From: Planctomycetaceae bacterium
GTDB taxonomy: Bacteria; Planctomycetota; Planctomycetia; Pirellulales; Pirellulaceae
Reading direction: 5' to 3'
Length of the DNA: 64,000 nucleotides
NCBI GenBank assembly: GCA_016794985.1
Contig: JAEUIQ010000021.1
Coordinates: forward strand, 186,001 to 250,000
Position 1 is the first letter of the stretch. Every line of letters begins with the position of its first letter. This document shows positions 1 through 9,090 of this stretch, in pieces. Position numbers and translations under genes: made by a program. The notes under the pieces are model-generated. The model was not told the origin of the DNA, made no database searches, and was given only the letters and a program-made list of their open reading frames with translations.

Positions 1-722
1 CGGTCGTATTGTTCGTGATCTTCATACAGGATCCCCAGATTCAGCAAGGTTCCGACGTTCGTCGGGAACACGGCTGCTGCCCGCTGGTACAACTCGATCG
101 CCTTGCCATCGTTGCCATTGCGATCGTTTTCTAGAGCCAAGCCGAACAAAGCACCTGCATGTCGAGGATCAACATCAACCGCACGCTCGTACAGCCGGAT
201 GACTTCGCCAGGATTTCGTCCTGTCGCTGACACGGTTGCCGCACGCTGGTACAAGTACTCCGCGGTTTGCTCGATCGGCCCAAACATATCATCGAGAATG
301 GTCATTGCCTCCTCGATCTGTCCCATGTACCGCTTGGCTTCGGCGATTGCCAAACGGCAATGATCGAGTGAATATCCGGCTTGAGCAGCTGCTTCATAAG
401 CCCGGATGGCATTGGTGAATTGATTCAAGGCAAAGCAGCTCTGGCCTTGATACATGAACGCCAACGCCCCATTATCGGACTGCTTCAAGGTATCGATGGC
501 AGCCTGGTAACGACCCATTAAATAGTAGCAAACACCCAAACGCACGGCAGAGGCGGGAGAACGGTCTTCTTGCTGCTCCAGCTCCGAAACCATGTTTCGC
601 AGATGAGTGAACTGCGTGTGATCGTCACAAATCCGACGCTTGATTCGCTCGATTTCGTTGGGGCCAAAAGAGCCATTGTGCAGAACAATCTCGCGCAGTT
701 CGGCAATGACAGCTTCGTTCAT
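1..722 (-). CDS. TPR-repeat protein, 3' part beyond window edge
   Basis: The reverse strand is open from an ATG at 722 to the window edge, so about the first 240 residues are visible and there is no stop. The protein starts MNEAVIAELREIVLHNGSFG and contains consecutive tetratricopeptide-like helices, for example around the stretches GRYQAAIDTLKQ, NQFTNAIRAYEAAAQAGY, GEVIRLYERAVDVDPRHAG and KAIELYQRAAAVFPTNVG. There is no signal peptide or membrane segment, so it is probably cytoplasmic. I recall a planctomycete family with this N-terminus in which TPRs are followed by an RNA polymerase alpha C-terminal-like domain; that part would lie outside this window and is not shown here. Function is unknown, perhaps a protein-interaction scaffold linked to transcription. 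Confidence 0.8.
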   Translation of the reverse strand, partial: MNEAVIAELREIVLHNGSFGPNEIERIKRRICDDHTQFTHLRNMVSELEQQEDRSPASAVRLGVCYYLMGRYQAAIDTLKQSDNGALAFMYQGQSCFALNQFTNAIRAYEAAAQAGYSLDHCRLAIAEAKRYMGQIEEAMTILDDMFGPIEQTAEYLYQRAATVSATGRNPGEVIRLYERAVDVDPRHAGALFGLALENDRNGNDGKAIELYQRAAAVFPTNVGTLLNLGILYEDHEQYD

Positions 723-868
723 ACGGTACGGTACTCCGGATTCAATACCCAACGGCCAAACCCCACAAAATGGGGCTGTCTCGGGTTGAAAGTCGACTTG
801 GGGGATCCTGAAACAGCCGCTCAGTATGGGTATTTCGTTGGTTTTTGACAAGGCGTCCCGCAAACTTC

Positions 869-898
869 TTGACAACCTGCGAACCAGATCGCTACATT
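869..898 (+). promoter_or_regulatory. Probable sigma70-type promoter of tRNA-Val
   Basis: TTGACA at 869-874 is separated by 18 bases from TACATT at 893-898. This is a near-consensus -35/-10 pair about 120 bases upstream of the tRNA and pointing at it. The region between the TPR gene start (722) and the tRNA (1017) holds no gene. Confidence 0.55.
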
Positions 899-1016
899 AC
901 GCATCCTTGACCTGGGGAGTGGCCTACTCCCGCAAGCTTTCGAACCGGACTCGATCCATTTTGGACTAAATCCGTGGCGGAAGTGTGCCGTTCAGGTTGC
1001 CCACGCCGAATTTTTC

Positions 1017-1090
1017 GGGCGGTTAGCTCAGTTGGCTAGAGCGTCTCGCTTACACCGAGAATGTCGGGGGTTCGAGTCCCTCACCGCCCA
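1017..1090 (+). tRNA. tRNA-Val (anticodon UAC)
   Basis: The 74-base sequence folds as a cloverleaf. The acceptor stem GGGCGGT (1017-1023) pairs with ACCGCCC (1083-1089), followed by discriminator A1090. The D-arm contains AGCTCAGTTGG. The anticodon stem TCTCG/CGAGA (1044-1048 with 1056-1060) closes the loop CTTACAC, giving anticodon TAC at 1051-1053, which reads valine GUA/GUG codons. The T-arm has GGGGG-TTCGAGT-CCCTC. The CCA end is not encoded. Confidence 0.97.
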
Positions 1091-1466
1091 TTCTGACCGT
1101 TAAATTTTGTTTTTTTCTGTCTCGCACGCTCACGCACTTCAAAATTTCGCGTTTGGCAGCTCTTGAGGTTTGTCGGTTTTCGACGTTTGACGCTATTTGA
1201 GACTCGCCGCTGCCGGACGTTGCTTTCCCCGGCAACCAATTTCGTTTCACTTATTCTGTTCCCGAGGGAGGCGGTCGATCGGGTTCAAAGTCCGCCAAAG
1301 CTTATTGTCTGCGGGAAATATCCCAAGTAGACCTTGAAAAAATGCTTGGCCACGCCGATAATCCCGCGTTCCGTTGGGGGAAGCAGGTCTCAGAAAATAG
1401 ACGGAACCTGTGCGGTTTTGACCAACGGATTCGGGATTTGTTTGGATTCAAGTTTGGGAGTTTTCG
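1091..1466. other. Intergenic, no gene seen
   Basis: This 376-base stretch lies between tRNA-Val and the isomerase-like gene. A T-rich run just after the tRNA (about 1104-1118) may help end its transcript, but I see no clear hairpin. No convincing ORF or RNA was found. Confidence 0.5.
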
Positions 1467-2447
1467 GTGTTTAAAAATTTGGTCGGCGAAGGATTGGGAG
1501 TATCAGGGCGGCAAAACGAGATGATTGAGTTGGCCTTGACCTACGGTTACCGTGGTCTTGATGTCGATATGAACGACATGGTCGGCCGCGCGACTGAAGT
1601 GAGCCAACAGTTCGCATGTCAGTACCTATTGGCCGCCGAGAAATCGTTGCAAGTCGGTTCTTTTGAACTTCCCATCGACTTCCGCGTGGACAACGACAAG
1701 TTCAAGGCCAGTTTGTCGCGTCTGGACGTGATGATCGAGATTTGCAAGCAATTGAACGCCAAACGCGCTTACATCAATATTCCAGCAAGCAGCAGCTTGC
1801 CATTTCAGGAAAATTTCGAACGATATCGATTGCGAATCGCCGATGTTGCTGACCGAGTTGCGAGCTGCGGCTTGCGAATTGGTCTGGCATTCAATGCAAC
1901 GGGTGAGGCTGCCAAGCGATACGAGAACAAGTTCATTACGACTGCCGAAGAATTGCTGACATTGATCAAAATGATCGGCAAGTCAAACGTTGGCCTCATG
2001 CTGGATACTTGGCATTGGCACTTGGGTGGCGGCACCACGGAAACCTTGAAGAAGCTGACGGCAGACCAAATCGTGGCTGCTCGATTTGCCGATTTCCCAA
2101 ACGACATTTCGGTCGAAAACGCGAAGTCCAAGAGCCGACAGTTGCTCAAGACGGATAGCAATTCGTTCACGGTTCAAATGTTGCGTACTTTGAACCAATT
2201 GAACTACGAAGGGCCATTGGCATCCTGTCCAGGCTCAAGTCAATTTGGCGGAATGACCCGCGAGCGAATCGTGCAAACGTTGAGCGACAATCTGAACGAT
2301 GTGTTGCCAATTGCCGGAATTGATAAAGCGGTCACGCGTCCGCCGGTGATTTCATTGGACACGGCGGCGCTGGAAGCCGACTACGAAGGATTTGATGACG
2401 AACCGGAAAAGGAAACCAAGCCGGTTAAGGCTGGATCCAGATCATAA
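1467..2447 (+). CDS. Sugar phosphate isomerase/epimerase-like TIM-barrel protein
   Basis: The 326-residue protein has the look of the xylose-isomerase-like AP-endonuclease-2 TIM barrel family, with strands such as YGYRGLDVDM, KRAYINIPAS, LRIGLAFNAT, VGLMLDTWHWHLGG and ADQIVAARFADFP. The LDTWHWHLGG segment corresponds to the metal-binding Asp/His part of the barrel. Family members isomerise or epimerise sugars, inositols or phosphate derivatives; the substrate cannot be read here. The start is GTG at 1467, 6 bases after TGGGAG; the conserved beginning MFKNLVGEGLGVSGRQ supports it over the internal ATG at 1521. The C-terminal 40 residues are acidic and probably disordered. It is followed after 21 bases by two glycosyltransferases on the same strand, suggesting an operon. 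Confidence 0.75.
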   Translation: MFKNLVGEGLGVSGRQNEMIELALTYGYRGLDVDMNDMVGRATEVSQQFACQYLLAAEKSLQVGSFELPIDFRVDNDKFKASLSRLDVMIEICKQLNAKRAYINIPASSSLPFQENFERYRLRIADVADRVASCGLRIGLAFNATGEAAKRYENKFITTAEELLTLIKMIGKSNVGLMLDTWHWHLGGGTTETLKKLTADQIVAARFADFPNDISVENAKSKSRQLLKTDSNSFTVQMLRTLNQLNYEGPLASCPGSSQFGGMTRERIVQTLSDNLNDVLPIAGIDKAVTRPPVISLDTAALEADYEGFDDEPEKETKPVKAGSRS

Positions 2448-2468
2448 AGCCGAATCATCGACTTTGTT

Positions 2469-3686
2469 ATGCGAGTCGCATTTGTTATTGAACGGTACTG
2501 GCCGCTGGCAACAGCGGCCAGTTGCGTGTTGGATGCATTGGCTCGTTATCTAAGGCAACAAGGTCACGAAGTTACGATCCTGACCGCTCAAGTCGATCAC
2601 CTTTGGCCTGAAGCGATTATCGTCCGCGACATCCCGGTTCAAAGGTTTGGCTTGGACTCTTGGAGTTTGTTCGGACGCAAGTCATTGGGTCAGCGGGTGG
2701 CGACTTGGCTCGAACGTCATCCCGACCGCTGGGATATTCTGGTTGTCTGCGAATCCTTGGATGGTGGCCACTATGTACTCGAGATCGCGGAACAATTAAG
2801 TCGGCCTTCACTTTTGTCGTTTTTCGAGTCAGGTGAAAACTCTTTATTGGGCCAAATTCTTACTTCGGCTGGAAAATCGCGAGAACCAGTCCTACTGACG
2901 AATTCGCGTCATTCTCTGCGTCGCAACAGTTGGTTGACTCAAAGGAACTGGACGGTTCCAAACTTTAATGACGCGAAACAAGTCGCGACGATTCAACCGC
3001 AAGCCGACATCGAAGCGTGGGGCTTGGGCGTCTCGAGTCGAGCGGTCGCCACGGATTCAGAGAAGCTCAGGGTTCGTGAGGCGATTTGTCGGTCGCGGGC
3101 TGACTTTGAGCGTTATCTGCGGTCGCCTTTGGTGGTCTACCATGGACATTGCCAAGCGGGCTCTGACTCTCATTGGCTATGGCAGTTGTTGTCGAGACTT
3201 TGCGAGAATCGGGCGGAAGTTTGTGCTTGGGTGGTAGGCGACGGGCAGGCAATTCACGGCCATTGGCGACAAGCCAGTGAAGCGGGACTCGAAGAACGAA
3301 TTGTTTTTCCGGGAGTATTTCCGGAGTTGGGCGACTTGTTCGCTGCGGCTGATTTGGTTTTGTTGCCGCAGTTGGAACGACATCATGATTACGACTGGCT
3401 AGAGGCGATCTCCGTCGGGACGCCATGTTTGATTGCCCAATCCTCCGGTACCGAACGTCTACTTGGGCTCATGTCGCCCGTCGAGTATGAATCGCACGAC
3501 TGGACCACGGTCTTGCCGCGCGATCTGGAAACTTGGTTACAGCAGGTGAACGACTATTTGGATCAGCCGCAAAAAGCGAGGGAACAAGTCATCGCCCAGC
3601 GGTCCGTGTTGATGCGAAAGTACTCGCAACAGTCTACATTACAGCTTTACGAACAACGGCTCTTGGGATTGATTAGGGAACTGTGA
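2469..3686 (+). CDS. GT4-like glycosyltransferase
   Basis: The 405-residue protein begins MRVAFVIERYWPLATAASCV, a GT-B type N-terminus with a Rossmann start, then QGHEVTILTAQ. The C-terminal half carries the donor-binding half of group 1 glycosyltransferases: AWVVGDGQAIHGHW, ERIVFPGVFPELGDLFAAAD and DYDWLEAISVGTPCLIAQSSG. The usual acidic E-x7-E motif is only approximately kept (DWLEAISVGTP). It has no signal peptide or membrane helix, so it probably acts at the inner face of the membrane on a lipid-linked or cell-envelope glycan. Its stop TGA overlaps the start of the next glycosyltransferase by one base (TGATG at 3684-3688), so the two are translationally coupled. Donor and acceptor are unknown. 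Confidence 0.8.
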   Translation: MRVAFVIERYWPLATAASCVLDALARYLRQQGHEVTILTAQVDHLWPEAIIVRDIPVQRFGLDSWSLFGRKSLGQRVATWLERHPDRWDILVVCESLDGGHYVLEIAEQLSRPSLLSFFESGENSLLGQILTSAGKSREPVLLTNSRHSLRRNSWLTQRNWTVPNFNDAKQVATIQPQADIEAWGLGVSSRAVATDSEKLRVREAICRSRADFERYLRSPLVVYHGHCQAGSDSHWLWQLLSRLCENRAEVCAWVVGDGQAIHGHWRQASEAGLEERIVFPGVFPELGDLFAAADLVLLPQLERHHDYDWLEAISVGTPCLIAQSSGTERLLGLMSPVEYESHDWTTVLPRDLETWLQQVNDYLDQPQKAREQVIAQRSVLMRKYSQQSTLQLYEQRLLGLIREL

Positions 3687-4798
3687 TGGCGGCCAAAATC
3701 ACCATGATCATTCCGACTTTGGTGCAAGGAGGCGCCGAGAAACAGATGAGCCTGTTGGCCGCTGGACTGCCTAAAACCGAATTCGACGTGCGGGTGATTG
3801 CCTTGACCGCGGGAGGGCCCTGGGAAAAGTATTTGTTGGACCACCAAGTACCCGTTCGAGTTATTGGTAAACGCTTTAAGTTCGATCCATTTTCATTTTA
3901 TTCTCTGTATCGCGAGCTAAAGCAAGAAAAGCCCGACCTGATTCATACCTGGATTTTTGCGGCAAACAGTTACGGTCGAGTTGCCGGTCGGTTGGCCGGG
4001 GTACCGGTGCGCGTTGTAGGAGAGCGCTGTGTGGATTTATGGAAGAACGAGTTTCATTTTTGGCTTGATCGTTTCCTGGAGCGATGGACGGACGCGATCG
4101 TCACCAATAGCCAGGGAGTGGTCGACTTTTATCAACAACATCGAATCGGGTTGAACAAGTTTCATGTCATTCCCAATGGCAGCTGGCCCCAGGGTGTCGC
4201 CGACCCGCATGCTCGACAGAATTGGCGCGAGCGATTGAAGCTACCGCAAGATGCGGTTATCGCGACTTCATTGGCTCGATTATGGCCGCAAAAGAAACTG
4301 AAAGATTTGATTTGGGCGATCGACCTTTTGAACTGCAAATACCAGCATGTTCATTTGGTGATTGCCGGTGATGGACCCGAGCGACAGCGCTTGCAGCAGT
4401 TTGCGTGCGAAGCTAAAGTTGCGGATCGCGTCCATTTTCTCGGGCATCTTTCGTCAGCGGATTCTCTGCTGCAAGCGAGTGATCTATTCTGTTTGGTCAG
4501 TGAATATGAAGGCCAATCCAACTCCTTAATGGAAGCAATTCACTGGCGAATACCCGCAGTGGTATCGGACATTGCTGGGAACCGAGATCTAATTCCTGAC
4601 GTAGAGCATGGTTATTTATGCCCGGTCGGAGATCGGATCGCGATCGCCAAGCAGATGGTGGCTGCTTTGGAATCGCCCGAGGAGGCCCGATCGCGAGCAG
4701 TTCGGGCCGCCGAGCGTCTGGGCGAGACATTTGGTTCGAAGCGAATGATCGATGACTACGCGGTTCTGTACCGAAGGCTTTTGGAGCAACGCGATTGA
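3686..4798 (+). CDS. Glycosyltransferase family 4
   Basis: The 370-residue protein is a clear GT4 (RfaB/PimA-like) enzyme. It has the N-terminal glycine motif PTLVQGGAEKQMSLLAAGL, the mid-protein GERCVDLWKNEF and IPNGSWPQG segments, AGDGPERQRLQQF, and the E-x7-E motif within SEYEGQSNSLMEA, which binds the nucleotide-sugar donor. ATG at 3686 overlaps the previous stop by one base; a GTG three bases earlier is possible but less likely. It is probably cytoplasmic or peripheral at the membrane and works with its upstream neighbour in making an extracellular polysaccharide or a glycolipid; the sugar cannot be assigned. Confidence 0.88.
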   Translation: MAAKITMIIPTLVQGGAEKQMSLLAAGLPKTEFDVRVIALTAGGPWEKYLLDHQVPVRVIGKRFKFDPFSFYSLYRELKQEKPDLIHTWIFAANSYGRVAGRLAGVPVRVVGERCVDLWKNEFHFWLDRFLERWTDAIVTNSQGVVDFYQQHRIGLNKFHVIPNGSWPQGVADPHARQNWRERLKLPQDAVIATSLARLWPQKKLKDLIWAIDLLNCKYQHVHLVIAGDGPERQRLQQFACEAKVADRVHFLGHLSSADSLLQASDLFCLVSEYEGQSNSLMEAIHWRIPAVVSDIAGNRDLIPDVEHGYLCPVGDRIAIAKQMVAALESPEEARSRAVRAAERLGETFGSKRMIDDYAVLYRRLLEQRD

Positions 4799-5060
4799 TC
4801 AAGGATCATGGCAACGCTCTCTGTGCCGTGGCCATGACGCCATACCTGTGTCTTTGATGATCGGCGGACGTCCATTGGCCTTGACCCGCAACTTGCGGAG
4901 CAGGATTGTGGTGATTAGACCTTAACGGGTGTTTCTCTTTGGGACGCGTGCAACGCGTTGCCTGCCGATTGGCGAATTCGTGGTTACGATGCATAATGAA
5001 ACCGCTCAAGCCTCCGTGGCCTGAATCAAGAGTGATTCGTCTGTCTCGAAAGTAATTCCG

Positions 5061-6446
5061 GTGTCTAGTCCAAGTCGTAGCGGTGCGTTTGCCGAACAAG
5101 TTGATCGTCGATTGGAAAAGTTCTCTGAGAGTATCAGCTTCGATCATCGGCTGGTCATTCAGGATATCAACGGCTCGATCGCCCATGCGAAAATGCTGGC
5201 GACCCAGCGAATTCTTACGGACGAAGAAGCCGCCGCCATCTGTCGTGAGTTGGAGATCATTGGCGGACAAATTCAAAACGGTGAGATACCGCTCCGGGCA
5301 GAATTGGAAGACATCCACATGCATGTGGAGAAAGCGTTGATCGATCGACTTGGTGACGTAGGGCGAAAGCTTCATACGGCTCGGAGTCGGAATGACCAAA
5401 TCTCGACGGACTTTCGGCTATGGATTCGCGACTCGATCGACCGGGTTGATCTGTTATTGCTGGAACTTCAAAAGGCCTTCGTGCAACGTTGCACTCCAGA
5501 CCTGCACGTGATCATTCCGGCATACACTCACACCCAGCGCGCCCAGCCGGTCTTGGCCGCGCATTACTGGTTGGCCTATTGTGAAAAGCTCGAACGTGAT
5601 CGCGAGCGGCTGCGCGATTGTCGACATCGCGTCAATCGTTCTCCCCTGGGAGGCGCGGCAGTTGCCGGGACATCTTTAAATATTGATCGTTACGCGACCG
5701 CCCGGATGCTCGGTTTTGAGGAGGTGATGGCCAATAGTCTGGATATCTCCAGCGATCGCGACTTTGTGCTAGAGACTGCGTTTTGTTTGACCACGATCAT
5801 GCTGCATTTGAGCACTTGGGCCGAAGAATGGATTCTGTGGTCAACGACCGAGTTTGACTTTATTGAACTGCCGCATGCCTTTTGCACTGGCTCGTCGATT
5901 ATGCCTCAAAAAGTGAATCCGGATACAATCGAATTGATCCGAGGCAAGTCGGCGCGCGTTGTGGGTAACTTGCAGCAAGCGATTGTTTTGCTAAAGGGGC
6001 TACCGTTGGCTTACAATCGTGACTTGCAAGAAGATAAACAACCCTTATTCGATTCGTTCGAAACGGTTGAAGCCTGTTTGGAATTGGCGATCCCAGTTGT
6101 TGCGCAAAGTAAACTCAAGATCGATTCGATTGCGACCCGCTTGGAAGATGGGTACCTTGATGCGACGACGCTCATGGAGTACCTCATGAAGCGAGGTTTG
6201 CCGCAACGACAAGCACATCATGCCGTGGGGAGCCTAGTTCGTGCCGCTATGCAGCAAAAACTCCAGTTGCGTCAATTGCCTTTGTCCGCATTCCAAGAAC
6301 TTGACCCGACTTTGGATTCAAGTGTCTTCGATATTTTGGGTACGGCGAATGCGATTCAATCGTTCCAAAGTTATGGCTCAACGGCCCCCAACCAAGTTCA
6401 GCAACAAATTGATGAATGGAAAAAGAGTCTTGGTCTAACATCTTAA
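5061..6446 (+). CDS. argH: Argininosuccinate lyase
   Basis: ArgH splits argininosuccinate into arginine and fumarate, the last step of arginine biosynthesis, as a cytoplasmic homotetramer. The 461 residues match the family's usual length. Diagnostic stretches are the N-terminal QDINGSIAHAKMLA, the SRNDQISTDFRLW segment, HTQRAQPVLAAHYW with the catalytic His, and the lyase signature TGSSIMPQKVNPD with the catalytic Ser in the flexible loop. The signature has V where most members have K (MPQKKNPD), a conservative family variation. The start is GTG at 5061; no strong ribosome-binding site precedes it, but the N-terminus aligns with known ArgH proteins. It is a lone arg gene here; folD follows 68 bases later on the same strand. 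Confidence 0.96.
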   Translation: MSSPSRSGAFAEQVDRRLEKFSESISFDHRLVIQDINGSIAHAKMLATQRILTDEEAAAICRELEIIGGQIQNGEIPLRAELEDIHMHVEKALIDRLGDVGRKLHTARSRNDQISTDFRLWIRDSIDRVDLLLLELQKAFVQRCTPDLHVIIPAYTHTQRAQPVLAAHYWLAYCEKLERDRERLRDCRHRVNRSPLGGAAVAGTSLNIDRYATARMLGFEEVMANSLDISSDRDFVLETAFCLTTIMLHLSTWAEEWILWSTTEFDFIELPHAFCTGSSIMPQKVNPDTIELIRGKSARVVGNLQQAIVLLKGLPLAYNRDLQEDKQPLFDSFETVEACLELAIPVVAQSKLKIDSIATRLEDGYLDATTLMEYLMKRGLPQRQAHHAVGSLVRAAMQQKLQLRQLPLSAFQELDPTLDSSVFDILGTANAIQSFQSYGSTAPNQVQQQIDEWKKSLGLTS

Positions 6447-6514
6447 GCGAGCGATCGTCGGTACCTTAATCGTCGCTTGAGTCGAATCGGGAATCAATTG
6501 ATAGGGAACTCCTA

Positions 6515-7393
6515 GTGGCAATCATACTAGATGGCAAGAAAACAGCGAATCAATTTCGGGAAACACTAGCGCGGCAGGTGGCCGACTTTGCTGCGGAGAC
6601 AGCAGTGATTCCGTGCTTGGCCGCAGTTTTGGTCGGAGATGATCCTGCGAGTCAAGTTTACGTTCGCAACAAACAGTCCGCGTGTTCGCAGGCCGGAATT
6701 GCCAGTCGCTTGCTGCGTCTGCCGGCAGGGGTATTGCAGACGGAACTACTCGACGAGATTGAACGCCTCAACCATGATCCGGCGGTACACGGAATATTGG
6801 TTCAATTGCCACTACCCGGTCATCTTAATACCCAGCAAATTTTGGATGCCGTTGATCCAAGTAAAGATGTCGACTGCTTTCATCCCGACAACGTGGGACG
6901 ATTGGTCCAAGAGCGTCCGCGATTTCTGCCGTGCACACCGCACGGAGTATTGCAACTTCTCCAGGCCTATCAACTTAAGACAGCTGGGAAGCATGTGGTG
7001 GTTGTGGGGCGTAGCGAGATTGTGGGCAAACCGATGGCCGCCTTGTTAATGCAGAAGAATGGGCCATTGGGTGCTGACTATGCGAATGCGATGGTCACGG
7101 TGTGTCACTCTCGTAGCGGAGATACTAGCAACATCTTGCGCCAGGCGGATATCTTGATCGCGGCGATTGGTCAGCCGCAATGCATCCGTGGCGAGCAACT
7201 TCGCCCGGGCGCGGTGGTCATTGACGTTGGGATCAATCGAATAGCCACTGGATTGGTCGGCGATGTCGATTTCGAATCGTGCGCCGAGGTCGCCTCGGCG
7301 ATTACACCGGTTCCTGGCGGTATCGGTCCCTTGACCGTCGCCATGTTGCTGGACAACACGCTCCGCGCGGCTAGGTTGAGAACCAAGCACTGA
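6515..7393 (+). CDS. folD: Bifunctional methylenetetrahydrofolate dehydrogenase/cyclohydrolase
   Basis: FolD interconverts 5,10-methylene-, methenyl- and 10-formyl-tetrahydrofolate with NADP, supplying one-carbon units for purines and fMet-tRNA. The 292-residue protein has all family marks: VGDDPASQVYVRNKQSAC with the catalytic region Y-x3-K, GILVQLPLPGHL, DVDCFHPDNVG, the CTPHGVLQLL segment, the nucleotide-binding VVVGRSEIVGKPMA and the C-terminal PVPGGIGPLTVAMLL. The GTG start at 6515 is preceded by GGGA at 7 bases. It is cytoplasmic and homodimeric in known cases. It ends only 22 bases from the stop of the convergent ATPase gene, with no terminator hairpin that I could recognise. Confidence 0.97.
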   Translation: MAIILDGKKTANQFRETLARQVADFAAETAVIPCLAAVLVGDDPASQVYVRNKQSACSQAGIASRLLRLPAGVLQTELLDEIERLNHDPAVHGILVQLPLPGHLNTQQILDAVDPSKDVDCFHPDNVGRLVQERPRFLPCTPHGVLQLLQAYQLKTAGKHVVVVGRSEIVGKPMAALLMQKNGPLGADYANAMVTVCHSRSGDTSNILRQADILIAAIGQPQCIRGEQLRPGAVVIDVGINRIATGLVGDVDFESCAEVASAITPVPGGIGPLTVAMLLDNTLRAARLRTKH

Positions 7394-7415
7394 CGCGGAG
7401 GTGTCACGGGGAGGC

Positions 7416-8879
7416 TTACATTACGGAGAAGTAGTTGCTCAACGCGAGATCCAAGCTACGTTCAGTAACCGCTGGCGGGACTCGGTGGTACGTGGCGTAG
7501 TTTTCGACTTGGGCGATCAAATCGCGGGGATGGCACATACGCATCGGCCGATTCGCCAATTGGTAGAATTGCATCAGTCGCTCGAACATGGCTTGATTTT
7601 CTGGAATTCCCTTGGCCGCCAAAATCTTGTTCCAAATTGACAAGTATTCTTCGCGGGTGGGGTCCATGATTTCGATCTTATACGGGATTCGGCGTAAGAA
7701 CGCTTCATCGACCAAGTCTTTCGGTTCGAGGTTGGTCGAGAACACGACCAGTTGCTCGAAGGGAATGCACAGTTTCTTGCCCGCCACCGTATTGAGGAAG
7801 TCGCAACGCTTCTCAAGTGGCACGATCCAGCGATTCAATAGTTCATCGACCGAGCACTTTTGACGACCAAAGTCGTCAATCACTAAGACCCCACAGTTGG
7901 CCTTCATTTGTAGCGGGGCTTCGCTAACGCCGGTGTTTTTGTTGAGAGTAATGTCGAGTGATTCAAGTTTGAGTTCACCACCCACGATGATCGTCGGCCG
8001 TTTGATACGGACCCAACGCTGGTCCAAGCGGGACATTTCAATGCCTTCTTCGGGCCGCACGGGAACAACTTCGTGCAACAACGGATCATAAACTCGAATG
8101 ACCTCTTCATCGACGAAAACCGCCCTGGGGATCCAAATCAATTCGCCGAAAGCCAGGCTGATTCGTTCCGCCAGGCTCGTCTTACCGTTACCGGCTGAAC
8201 CGTATAGGAACATACCGCGACCAGAGTTAACCGCCGGGCCGATCCGTTCGAGCGTTTCCTCGTTGACGCAAAGATCTTGGAAGGCGAACTTCAAGCGACT
8301 GGGATCGGGCTTCGACTTGCTGATCGCTTGGCGATTCGTCGATTCGATGTAATCACGGAGGGCCACGGGAGCCGAACCAAAGTAAGTGCAATGTTCTTTG
8401 AGTTTCTGAGTGGTGTCGCGCCCATAGTCTGTGAGTCGGCAGGCATAATCATTGACCAAGTCCGTGCTGACGAACTCGAGCTTGTGTTGGTCCTTGAGCT
8501 TCTTGACGAAAACTTCAACAATCCCATAAGCCAAATTCAAGTGCTTAGCGCATTTACGGATCTTGGCATCAGAATTCGCAGCGAAAAACTTCAGAACCAG
8601 TGATTCGAGCATGAACGGATTTAGCCCCGATTCCTCGAACGTGGTAGGAGCCGAGGGGAAAAATGGAGCCTCTTCGACTTTGCCTACTTCTTCTAAATGT
8701 TGACGCTGTTGGACTTCAAACCAACCATCAGGCACCTCTTGAGCTTCGGAAAAGCCCAAGTCAATGGCATCCGCTTCCTTGGCTGACCCCAATGTGTCTT
8801 GGCACAACCGTGATAACATCTGATCCAGCAAATCGTCTTTCGATAATAGACCTGGGTCGTCATTAAATGTGTGCGACAT
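7416..8879 (-). CDS. AAA+ family ATPase, planctomycete-conserved type
   Basis: The 487-residue cytoplasmic protein has a Walker A motif in YGSAGNGKTSLAERI, a Walker B in CGVLVIDDFG, a sensor-like segment QLVVFSTNLEPKDL and an arginine-rich FLRRIPYKIEIMDP. An N-terminal helical region (about residues 85-160) resembles a small winged helix (SLVLKFFAANSDAKIRKCAKHLN). I chose ATG 8879 (MSHTFNDDPGLLSK) rather than the upstream in-frame ATG at 8927, because the upstream 16 residues look unlike a protein N-terminus. The ATPase core resembles MoxR/DnaC-like single-domain AAA+ proteins, but the specific role is unknown. The neighbour toward 9.1 kb is on the same strand with a 211-base gap. Confidence 0.8.
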   Translation of the reverse strand: MSHTFNDDPGLLSKDDLLDQMLSRLCQDTLGSAKEADAIDLGFSEAQEVPDGWFEVQQRQHLEEVGKVEEAPFFPSAPTTFEESGLNPFMLESLVLKFFAANSDAKIRKCAKHLNLAYGIVEVFVKKLKDQHKLEFVSTDLVNDYACRLTDYGRDTTQKLKEHCTYFGSAPVALRDYIESTNRQAISKSKPDPSRLKFAFQDLCVNEETLERIGPAVNSGRGMFLYGSAGNGKTSLAERISLAFGELIWIPRAVFVDEEVIRVYDPLLHEVVPVRPEEGIEMSRLDQRWVRIKRPTIIVGGELKLESLDITLNKNTGVSEAPLQMKANCGVLVIDDFGRQKCSVDELLNRWIVPLEKRCDFLNTVAGKKLCIPFEQLVVFSTNLEPKDLVDEAFLRRIPYKIEIMDPTREEYLSIWNKILAAKGIPENQAMFERLMQFYQLANRPMRMCHPRDLIAQVENYATYHRVPPAVTERSLDLALSNYFSVM

Positions 8880-9090
8880 CGTGTACTCTTGGATTGCAAA
8901 ATAGAGCCCCGGCAAAACCTGCTTCAATAGATAGGTTTTGCCAACAGTTTTCGCCGATCGATTTTTTTCAATTCGACCTAAGAAACCAAACGGACAATCG
9001 ATAGAAACGAGATAATCGCTAAGATCGGAACGAGTGAACTTGAAGGTTCGAAACGCGTGATTGTCGAATTGCAGGGCGCGATATACTGGG

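Noticed and set aside
1050..1250. Reverse-strand 66-codon ORF ending GGEGLEPPTFSV
   Set aside because: It is the well-known false ORF produced by reading a tRNA gene backwards; it overlaps tRNA-Val.
4806..5399. 197-codon reverse ORF overlapping argH
   Set aside because: It lies antisense to the argH start, has a composition unlike a protein and no recognisable motif.
6447..6514. Hairpin between argH and folD as terminator
   Set aside because: AAGCGA/TCGCTT arms can pair with a bulge, but there is no T-run and folD follows closely on the same strand.
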